DNA of 64,000 bases from Polymyxa betae. Its lineage: Eukaryota; Endomyxa; Phytomyxea; Plasmodiophorida; Plasmodiophoridae. Below the pieces are notes generated by a model, which saw nothing but the letters and a program-made list of their open reading frames with translations, ran no database searches and had not been told where the DNA came from. The stretch's first letter is position 1, and every line of letters starts with the position of its first letter. The stretch lies in contig RBZT01000721.1 of assembly GCA_003693705.1 (NCBI GenBank), positions 1 to 64,000 on the forward strand, in the 5' to 3' direction. Positions 56,358 to 64,000 of the stretch are shown piece after piece. The position numbers were made by a program, and so were the translations under genes.

Positions 56358-58380
56358 TCATTGAAAATCCATAACTGATCCAGCATTATACATCTCATTT
56401 CCTCGTTCCCAATACGATATCCTTTGCATGAACAAGGTCCCCATTCTGGTCGTAACATCGGTTGTATCTGCAGATGAACGTTGATGGGCCGACGACGACA
56501 GCGACCAATTTGGATCATGCCCTGGAATCTGTGGCTCCAAATCGTCTTTGTTCCTATAAAAGTTCCAGAAGCAGTAGCAACGAGAGGAGGATGACTGACA
56601 GGGAAACGTCCATGCTAGGCTTTCGATCCAGAGACTTAACCCATTTCGGGTCGACCTGTTTTTGAATTTGAGGTTTGGAAGGTGGCGGTAGTTCAACCTT
56701 GATCGAAGGTAATACACCGAATAGACCGGTCTCTGCTGGATCTACATGCAAAGCCTACAGCAGAACTCAACTTTTCCAGCAGAATGCTACAAGCGCAACG
56801 ACCTTGGTAGCAGCACGTTCTGTAACCGCTCGTAAGTCGATGTCTGCTTTCTCTGTCAGAGCAGAAGATGCCAGTTGATCGATCTGATATTGAATCCAGC
56901 TCGTTGAATTCAGACTCGGCGTAGCTAGCACGGAATCGGACGGCAATCGACCAGACCGGTTCAGCACCGCATCAATCCTTTTCTTGCTCGAGAATGGTCC
57001 AACCGGAATTGAAGGAGTGATAGGTAGCGGACGGCACGGTTCGATCGGTTTCGGAACAGCCATGATGCTCCTCGGCTCTACGACGTCAACATTCGCCCTA
57101 CTGGTCAAGCCTACTTCCGGCAACGAGTGAGAAGCGGCTTTGGCAACCTGCCCTTGTTCGGCAACATGAACTGGAGGTTCTGGTATCGGAATAGGTCCAG
57201 ACCTTGGCTGTACCAAATCGTCGACATCATGTGGACGGTCTGTGCTGGTTATTGTATCAGAAGGCTCCTCAACTTCTGTCAGTTTAAATAACGACGCCGA
57301 ACATTCCAGAGCCTGATCGTCAACAATCGAATGGGAGTCTAAAGCCGGCGCTGGTTCATCGCCTCGATTTTCCATTACTGGAGGTACGACCGCCTTTTCA
57401 AAGGCATCGCATTGCACATCGACTGCCTCGGCAGGCTCATCGCCATCTTGAACGTTAACTGGCCAAATCTGAAGACTGCCATTATAGCTGGCGACCAACA
57501 ATCGGGGCGATTTGAGGTCAGTATCGACAAATTCGACGGCAACAACCGCGCTGTCCAGGGCGAGCTGCCCGAAGATAACAGTTGGGTCTTGCAGCGACCG
57601 AACGACAACGTGACCGTTGACCATACCGAGCGCGACGTACTGCCCCGATTTGTGGACGGTGGCGCTGACGACGACGGCCCCCTCGGTCCATTGGTGAGCC
57701 TTCTCGAATCGAGTCTCGTTGATAACCGCAGCCAGAACTTGGCCAGATGCATCGGCGACAACGACTCCATGATGATCGTGCCAAGCGGCGGCCACCGTTG
57801 CTTGCAACTTGTATTCGTTGGAGGCGGAGATCTGATTCGTATTGACATCATAGCTGATAATGCGACCGCTTCTTGTGACGATAAATGCTGATTGAAAATT
57901 TGGCTCCAATGCAACAGCTGCAATTGGTTCATTGTCGGAATGGATAGCACAAACAGGGCGATCTGCATACAAACTCCAAGAAAAAACGCTACCATTTGCA
58001 TCGCCAGCTAATAACAACCCTGAACTATCGATATCAAATGACAATATCGTGTCATCCTGAAAACTGATAAACTGAATAACTCCATTGAGCGATTTGTCAA
58101 TCTGCAGGATCCGATTCGAAGGTGATTGCATAAAGAATACGAAGCCGTCGCAGGTCCGAATCGTAGTAATCGGTGAGCGACGCTGTAGGCCATCGAATGC
58201 CACCAGCGCATACGAATGGGTGGGGCCGTCGACGTGAGCGACATGGATGAGACCGTCGGCGGTGCCGATGACCAGAGCGCCCTGGTCGACCGCCGCAGCA
58301 CAGATCAGCGATGACAGTGGCCGACCACTATCGACTCTGACTAGGCGAAGGGTCTCATCGACCTGTATGGAGGAGGCCAT
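56358..58380 (-). CDS. Beta-propeller-like protein with disordered tail
   Basis: Three exons; the first frame runs from ATG at 58378-58380 for about 530 codons. The N-terminal 320 residues show repeated strand patterns of WD40-type blades (GTADGLIHVAHVD, LLAGDANGSVFSWSL, IVTRSGRIISYDV, LGMVNGHVVVRSLQ, LLVASYNGSLQIWPV). A long Pro/Glu/Val-rich linker follows. The C-terminus is spliced on by introns of about 39 and 50 nt and ends FMQRISYWERGNEMYNAGSVMDFQ. WD repeats are degenerate, with few WD dipeptides. Propeller proteins with such tails are common scaffolds, but no specific family is recognised. Confidence 0.75.
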
Positions 58381-58748
58381 TTAGCAGACCACTGTAAAGC
58401 CGCAGATTTCATCCGCTTCAAAGACACAAAGGGGAAACGTTACCTCTGTCACCCCCATTCTACTCGTGCTCAGTTCTCGTTTCGTTTTTCACCAAGTCGT
58501 CTTCCCTCGTCGGCGTAAAACGAATCGCAGCTAGTCGGCGTCGATCGGCGTCCAGGCTTCGGCTTTTGAACGAGAGGCTGCTGCGAAAGGCCCGCGCGCC
58601 ACGACCGTTTCACGCCCGAAGCGCGTGCCCTGGATTAAATCGAAACCCAGCGTCTGTATGAGGATTCGATCGGTTTTTTATAGCGCCAGGGGTTTTCGTC
58701 GAATTTTGTAGCTCGAAGCTTGAACGCTGTATAAAGCGATCAGGATTG

Positions 58749-59129
58749 ATGGCCTCCAGAAGAGGAAGCCATAGACAGAGGCATCATGTGCCGCGGCAAG
58801 ATATTCAGGAACCAGATGCTGCTCAGCCAGATTGGGATATGCTGCCCGATGCTCCATTCAATGGAACAGGTAAGCGCTTCCACATTGTTTCTATAGTACT
58901 GCTAACACTAGTTCAAAAGGAAAGCTTCTAACAAGAAATCCGCGAAGGCGAAAACGAGATGTGAAATCCTCGTCGCATTCTGGAAAAGATGTGAACCCCT
59001 TCGATGGTAAATTTCATGAAAGTTCGAATAACGATCTAACTCTGTTGATTAGTCGAAGAATTGGGATCTATGGTAGCATACGAAATCCAGCCTTCGACAG
59101 GGTATGAAGCCGAGGAGAAAAATGTATAA
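58749..59129 (+). CDS. Small basic protein, three exons
   Basis: Exons are joined by introns of 50 nt (58870-58919) and about 44 nt (59008-59052), both keeping the frame; the product is about 95 residues. The N-terminus is MASRRGSHRQRHHVPRQ. The middle is basic (TRNPRRRKRDVKSSSHSG), and the end is acidic (DVEELGSMVAYEIQPSTG, EAEEKNV). Frame continuity through both introns is the main support. It lies head to head with the propeller gene, sharing a 368-bp promoter region. Function unknown. Confidence 0.5.
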
Positions 59130-59708
59130 CTGCTATGGTGGGCCAATAAACCTATTCGTTGTTGCAAACACGTATCCGAACTCTCATTCTGCGAAAGCCT
59201 TCTGGATTTATCATCAGCAATGGGGCACACCTGTGAGAAATTCGGGGCGTACTAGACCACATTTTCGATACTGGATCTCTACAGATCGAGAACTAGTTTG
59301 AAAAGAACAGCCACAGTCGCTGTCTGTTTAACACAGGGCCTAATTGTAGCAGCATGACACTACGCATATTACACGGCTTCGTACTTTTGTTAAGTGATGT
59401 GCCGCTCTCGCACCAAATCTCGTGCAGTTCTGAGTCTAGATGATATCATTGATATGTCTGCCAATAGGAAGTTCGGAACAATCATTTTTTTATGCCAAAG
59501 CTTGCTCTTTAAGGTTTAACGTTCAGATTCGTCTTGCAATCAATCGAAAGTGAAACACCCATCATATCTCCCATTAGAAGTATTGAACTCAAAGTGTGTC
59601 TCTCTCAATCTATATCTACGTACAGAGGAACGACTGGAAAATTTGCCTGCGTGGCTTCATTGTTTGACTCAGTCTCAACCTATATAGACAGCAGGCACAA
59701 TGTCATTA
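59130..59708. other. Intergenic, nothing seen
   Basis: No gene or repeat is supported in these 579 bp between the small basic gene and the DRC3 stop. Confidence 0.4.
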
Positions 59709-61331
59709 TCATTTAGGCCTGGCTGTCTCTAGGGATGCCTGAGCAGACAGGTCATTGAGCAGTTCGAAGATCTCAGCAACACGACGCCTGTTTCGAAGAT
59801 ACTCCTGATGACTGGCTTCCGAGGCCAATCTCTCCACCGTCTTCGACGCCCTGTCCAGCACTTCATCGCCGAACTTCAGAATCTTCTCCAGATGGTTATT
59901 ATGCGAATTCGAAATCGATGTTTCCAGGGCTTCTTTCTCGGATAGGATCGTCGACAATGTGATATCGGCGTCTGACACCAGCGGGTTATCCTGTGATTGT
60001 GAATTATGGTATTTCTCAATCAGGTTATGTACAAGCGTGCTTAAATCCTCCCAGTAGACACGTTCCCAATCTTCCAGATATCGGAAGAAGTTCGACATCT
60101 GCTCGATGTTCTGTTTCGTCATCCTCGAGAGAACGCCTTCGAATTCGCTGATGCAGTCCGTGACCTCTTCCGAGCATTGCATCTCGAGATCCATGAGGTC
60201 GTCGGATAGCGTCTGAATCGCTTCCCTCAGCTTTGTTATCAAAGTTCCGTCGGGCGTTGCGGTGGCGTATCCTCCATGGAGCTCGGCCAACACTTTCTTC
60301 TTCAACGCGTTAAACTTCCTAATTCGTTCCAGCGATTCGGTCTCGTTTCTCGTCACAAGATTGCCAACCGCATTCTTGAACAGCGTCACTTCATCTTGCT
60401 CTGCGGCACTGGTAGTCAGAATCTTCTCAACGAACTCGCCGACTGCTTTCTCGGCTTTCTCGCGATACCCTTGCAATACGTTTTTAAATCCTGGAAGCTG
60501 TTGTAAACGTAGAATTTCAGTGTCTTCTCTGATCATATCGTCAAACAGCTCATCGATGCCTGCAAGATTGGCTTTCTGAAGCGCCTCTCGGAACGACCGT
60601 TTCTTTGTGGTCGCCATCACCTCCTGTGCTTGCAGCTTCTCGGCTTCTTCCAGTTCTAACAGCTGTGCCTGTTTGTCTTCTTTCGCCTTTGAGACCTGGG
60701 CTGGGTCGATGGTCTCGTAATCGAGATAGAATAAGCGCTGGAGGTAAGCGAACACTGTTGTGAGATAGTCATCCTCATGGCAGACAGGATTTCCTGCAAG
60801 ATTTAACAGACGTAGATTATGGAATTTTCTCAAATAGATGATGTTCTCGACATCTTTGATGTTGTTATTACCGAGCGATAGCACACTCAACTTGGCTAAC
60901 GCGTCGAGGTTTTCAATAACGTTGATTTGGTTGTGAAACAGCGATAAATCCGTCAGATTGACGAGCTGGTCGAGGTTCTCGATTTTGGTGATGTTATTGA
61001 ATGATAGGTCGAGCCACGTCAAATTCACCAAATGACCCAGATTTTCAATACGATCGATAACGTTATTGTCAAGCTGCAATTTCGTTATCTGCTGATACCC
61101 CTGCAGGTTATCAATTTTGTAGATGTTATGGAATGACAGTATCAAGGTTGTAATCTTAGATAGGTCAATCTCCTGCTCGTCGATTTCGCCAATCTCTTCA
61201 CCTTCATTATTGGCCTGATTGCTGCCTTCCTCCTTCAACGGCTTCAAATAGTTTAAAGCAGCTTGTCGTATGTGCCCTTCATCTATTACGGTTCTCTCCA
61301 TGTTGATGCCCAGTCGATGTTTTTTTGACAA
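59709..61331 (-). CDS. DRC3: Dynein regulatory complex subunit 3 (DRC3/LRRC48)
   Basis: DRC3 is part of the nexin-dynein regulatory complex that links axonemal doublets and controls flagellar beating. The single exon of 540 codons carries a leucine-rich-repeat block at residues about 55-200, for example ILSFHNIYKIDNLQG, LQLDNNVIDRIENLGHL, LDLSFNNITKIENLDQL and LSLGNNNIKDVENIIYL, closed by the cap RLLNLAGNPVCHEDDY. The remainder is coiled coil. This matches the usual DRC3 length (about 520) and layout. The alternative start at MERTVIDEG, residue 11, is closer to known DRC3 proteins. Its presence strongly suggests a motile flagellum with a normal axoneme. Unusually for this window it has no introns. 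Confidence 0.94.
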   Translation of the reverse strand: MSKKHRLGINMERTVIDEGHIRQAALNYLKPLKEEGSNQANNEGEEIGEIDEQEIDLSKITTLILSFHNIYKIDNLQGYQQITKLQLDNNVIDRIENLGHLVNLTWLDLSFNNITKIENLDQLVNLTDLSLFHNQINVIENLDALAKLSVLSLGNNNIKDVENIIYLRKFHNLRLLNLAGNPVCHEDDYLTTVFAYLQRLFYLDYETIDPAQVSKAKEDKQAQLLELEEAEKLQAQEVMATTKKRSFREALQKANLAGIDELFDDMIREDTEILRLQQLPGFKNVLQGYREKAEKAVGEFVEKILTTSAAEQDEVTLFKNAVGNLVTRNETESLERIRKFNALKKKVLAELHGGYATATPDGTLITKLREAIQTLSDDLMDLEMQCSEEVTDCISEFEGVLSRMTKQNIEQMSNFFRYLEDWERVYWEDLSTLVHNLIEKYHNSQSQDNPLVSDADITLSTILSEKEALETSISNSHNNHLEKILKFGDEVLDRASKTVERLASEASHQEYLRNRRRVAEIFELLNDLSAQASLETARPK

Positions 61332-61605
61332 GAAAAGGTACCGAACTAAGCGATCGTGTAGTACTCTACAAACTGGGAGTGAATTTCATTTTAATTTCTG
61401 AAGTGACTTCTATGAGGTGCTGTTTTCCCTATAAGCGAAACCAGGTGAATGTGACATCGACTTCGGATAAATGGCCTGTGTTAGAAACCACCAGGCATGG
61501 CTCGTCTATGAGAATCTCAGCAAATGGCTGGCTCTCTCACAGTAATCGAACATCTATAGCTAAAAAACTTGTGTAAGTATTCAGCCAATAATGTTCAGAT
61601 TATGA

Positions 61606-62189
61606 ATGCCGAATGTTCGATACAGGATGGTAACCGGGCTGAAATCCAGCGGAAAGACGTCCTTGATGGTGAAGATGCAAGCATGGAATTTTTTTCACAA
61701 TAACGCCGAAGCCTTGCCCCTTCCGCCTCCTACGAAACAGTTGCAGCATTATTCGTTCGATTTAGGTCATCTGGAGACGGAATTCATCGAAGTTCCATCG
61801 TCATTGTATTCAATGACGAAGCCATCTATCCAGGAACTAATTAACAAAGTCGATGCCATCATTTATACAATCGATAGCAGTAATCCTATACGATTACAAC
61901 AGGCTCAGTAAGCTGAAAGCATTTCGTCCTATCTCTTGTTTACAAAACACGCAGAGGTCAATTGAAAGATTTGTTTCAAAATGGATTCTCAGTTATCAGA
62001 TTGTTGGTTCTTTTCACCAAAACTGACAGTCCCAACTCAATGAAAGACGAGGATTTGATCGATGCCATGTTTCCCGACATCACAGAAGCTAGTCATTTGA
62101 CTTACGAACGTATCACTTTGAATTCGACGTCAAGGGCGATTAATATAATCCGGGAGTTTATCAAGCATCTTCCAGGACGCATCATCTAG
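61606..62189 (+). CDS. Arf-like small GTPase, divergent
   Basis: Two exons are joined by a 47-nt intron (61908-61954); the product is about 178 residues. The P-loop reads GLKSSGKTS. A switch-like region with PPPTKQLQHYSFDLGHLETEF follows, then IIYTIDSSNPIRLQQAQGQL, the Arf-type helix after motif G3. The guanine-recognition motif reads FTKTDSP instead of NKxD, so nucleotide binding may be weak. No DxxG is obvious in G3. It resembles divergent ciliary Arl proteins such as ARL16, but the match is by pattern only. The start is uncertain; exons may precede 61606. Confidence 0.6.
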
Positions 62190-62212
62190 ATAATACGATG
62201 TTGTCTATAAGC

Positions 62213-62350
62213 ATGCCTGAATTCAATATGACACTGCAGAGCCAGCTTAAGACCCTGAAAGGACAGAGCAAGATCACGGCTAGCGTGAAGAAGACGGGAG
62301 GAGCTGGAAGAATTGCTAGTTCGGCTGGAAGCAATCGGGATGCCTACTGA
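62213..62350 (+). CDS. Small open reading frame, 45 residues
   Basis: A short frame 23 bp after the GTPase stop encodes MPEFNMTLQSQLKTLKGQSK and a Gly/Ser/Ala-rich end. It reads protein-like and has balanced codon use. It could be a small gene or a 3' exon of an alternative transcript of the GTPase gene. Unrecognised. Confidence 0.3.
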   Translation: MPEFNMTLQSQLKTLKGQSKITASVKKTGGAGRIASSAGSNRDAY

Positions 62351-62488
62351 GAAAGCAAATCAGCAAAATGGTTAAAGAGAGGAAATGGATTATGGAAAGA
62401 GAGAGAGAGAGACGTGGCCAAGGTCAGCGATAGTGACCTGTTGCGCAGCCTAGCGTAGCGGGCTCAGACTCCAACTAGGGTTTTCTTG

Positions 62489-62773
62489 ATGGCTATCTTC
62501 GCAAGCGATGTCTCGATCCTATCGTCAGGAAGGTTCAGGAGCATTGAGGTCCGCGGTGATGTTGATAAGAAGCCCAGGCGATTCATGGACGATTTGGTGA
62601 TGCACTACAACTTGGTCACGTCCCTCTATATGCTTGATCCATGGGAGAGAAACGTTTTTAGTATGGGACCTTACTAACGGGTTCCTATCACACTACTAAT
62701 GTACTTGATTACAGATACGTTCTTGTTGGGAACTGTTGCCACCGCATCTTACTTCGCGATCTCGTATATCTAA
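62489..62773 (+). CDS. Serine palmitoyltransferase small subunit
   Basis: This activates the serine palmitoyltransferase complex, the first step of sphingolipid synthesis, and sits in the ER membrane. Two exons are joined by intron 62661-62714 (54 nt); the product is 76 residues, as in animals and plants. The diagnostic motif is VMHYNLVTSLYMLDPWERNVFN, matching the YMLEPWER core of SPTSSA/B. A hydrophobic helix (TFLLGTVATASYFAISYI) completes the protein. An AGGGTTTT motif lies 13 bp before the start. Confidence 0.9.
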
Positions 62774-63141
62774 GCCTCCTGTCGGAGCCACAGAGAACAT
62801 CTGGGCGAAAATCCAATTTGTCGTTAAATCCGATTCATTCTTTCTGGAACACTCTCTTCGGTACAAGAATATAAGCGCTCAATAAATCCTCAGAATTTAC
62901 TTCCCATGCTCAACCTCGGCTCCTGGGGGCGTTCGCATCATTTCGTCTACACTTAGCTCAGATTCGACGACGTCAATTTAACTGCTAAACGCTGGATGTT
63001 ATACAGTTGACGAAAAGAGCTATGAGAGCGAGCCATGGAAATTGTCAAATTTGCTTTGTAACTTGATGTGTTTGATAGAGTGGGAGTTTTGTAGTTGGGT
63101 GACGGAGTCCGCATCCCCCCTGCACACATCTATTTAGAATC
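62774..63141. other. Intergenic region before prohibitin
   Basis: 368 bp with no gene; it holds the end of the upstream transcript and the presumed prohibitin promoter. No clear motif is seen. Confidence 0.4.
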
Positions 63142-64000
63142 ATGTCGGCGTCGCAAGCTTTCGCTGGCCTAACCGGACGGATTGCCGGCCTCGCTATCGG
63201 TCTTGGTGCTGCTGCCACGGCCGTCCAGCAGTCTGTGTACGATGGTAATGCGGCCTCTATCGAGCTGTGATCAATGAAACTCACGAATTGCAGTGCAACC
63301 TGGTCATCGTGCTATCATTTTCGATCGATTCGCTGGTGTCAAGGATTACATTGTTCCTGAAGGTGACAAAAGAATCGCTCGCTTTATCTGCGTGTTTTTA
63401 ACTCGTAATAGGTACCCATTTCTTGATTCCAATTCTTCAAAGGCCTATCATATTCGATGTACGACAGTCGCGTTTTTGTCAGATCATTCTCTAAACGAGC
63501 TATTCAGGTTCGAACTCGGCCCAGGACCATCTCTACAACGACCGGAACCAAGGATCTGCAGGTTGTCAACCTTTCCCTGCGTGTTTTGTCGAAGCCCAAT
63601 GTCGATCGCCTTCCCGAGCTGTACCGTCATCTGGGTCTCGACTACGATGAGCGTGTTCTGCCATCGATCGGGAACGAAGTTCTGAAGTCGACCGTGGCCC
63701 AGTATAACGCCGATCAGCTGCTCACCATGCGTGATCAAGTCTCACGTGATATTCGTGATGGGCTTCACCAGCGAGCCAAAGATTTCAACATCTTGCTGGA
63801 TGATGTTTCCGTCACTCACATCAACTTTTCTCGTGAATTCAGCGCCGCTATCGAGCAGAAACAGGTCGCCCAGCAGGAAGCCGAACGATCGAAGTTTGTC
63901 GTTCTGAAAGCTGAGCAAGAGAAGCTCGCCGCCATTATTCAAGCTGAAGGTGAATCCGAAGCTGCTCAGCTGATCTCCGATGCCATGGCGAAATCCGGCG
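63142..64000 (+). CDS. Prohibitin-2, truncated by window end
   Basis: PHB2 forms ring complexes with PHB1 in the inner mitochondrial membrane. Four exons are joined by short introns at about 63244-63293, about 63363-63411 and about 63463-63514; the window ends before the stop. The N-terminal membrane anchor is [20 protein letters not shown]. The SPFH domain includes [94 protein letters not shown] and [20 protein letters not shown]. The [17 protein letters not shown] and HINFSREF details point to PHB2 rather than PHB1. About 230 of an expected 290 residues are present. Confidence 0.93.

Noticed and set aside
62390-62414. GA-rich microsatellite
   Set aside because: Ordinary simple repeat of about 10 dinucleotides; no further structure.

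Overview
The window is nuclear DNA of a flagellated unicellular eukaryote. The genes are small and closely spaced, lie on both strands, and most are split by very short GT-AG introns, usually 45-60 nt and down to about 30 nt. TAA, TAG and TGA all end clear reading frames, so the code looks standard. The gene set (importin alpha, LSM2, NXT/p15, CDC14, MUS81, a RAD5/HLTF-type helicase, prohibitin, an NDUFAF7-type methyltransferase) is eukaryotic. Several genes imply a cilium or flagellum: CFAP418/C8orf37, DRC3/LRRC48, a CCDC17-like protein, a roadblock dynein light chain and an Arf-like GTPase. The PHO80-type cyclin and the Pkr1-like protein recall early-diverging, zoosporic fungi and their relatives. 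That placement is an inference; no rRNA is present to fix it.

Layout. 1-3.2 kb is gene-poor, with only a doubtful minus-strand gene. 3.2-7.3 kb (minus) holds a small membrane protein and a large many-exon protein with C-terminal ankyrin repeats. 7.7-15.6 kb (plus) holds a cyclin, alanine aminotransferase, CFAP418, importin alpha and a roadblock dynein light chain. 15.9-19.9 kb (plus) is very dense: NDUFAF7, a membrane protein starting 10 nt after it, an NXT-like NTF2 protein and LSM2. 19.9-22.8 kb (minus) holds an acetyltransferase and unknowns. 23.1-28.4 kb is a long CCDC17-like gene that meets MUS81 tail to tail. 31.6-39.3 kb (plus) holds an MFS-like transporter, a RAD5/HLTF-like helicase with an inserted RING, an unknown gene and CDC14. 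39.4-45.4 kb (minus) holds a membrane-linked class 3 lipase and a TPR-MYND-USP deubiquitinase fusion. 46-49.3 kb has a long palindrome, a Pkr1-like gene and a mucin-like surface protein interrupted by an assembly gap. 49.3-55.7 kb is gene-poor and contains broken retroelement pieces. 55.7-64 kb holds RidA, a beta-propeller-like protein, a small basic protein, DRC3, an Arf-like GTPase, a serine palmitoyltransferase small subunit and the 5' part of prohibitin 2.

Functionally the genes are mostly core housekeeping: nuclear transport (importin alpha, NXT), mRNA decay or splicing (LSM2), DNA repair (MUS81, RAD5-like), the cell cycle (cyclin, CDC14), mitochondrial function (NDUFAF7, PHB2, RidA) and cilia. 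The least ordinary items are the TPR-MYND-USP fusion, telomere-like repeats inside three introns of one gene, a 66-bp inverted repeat, paired dyads in a divergent promoter, and the mucin-like protein. Exon structures were read by eye from splice signals and frame continuity, so individual boundaries may be off by a few bases.
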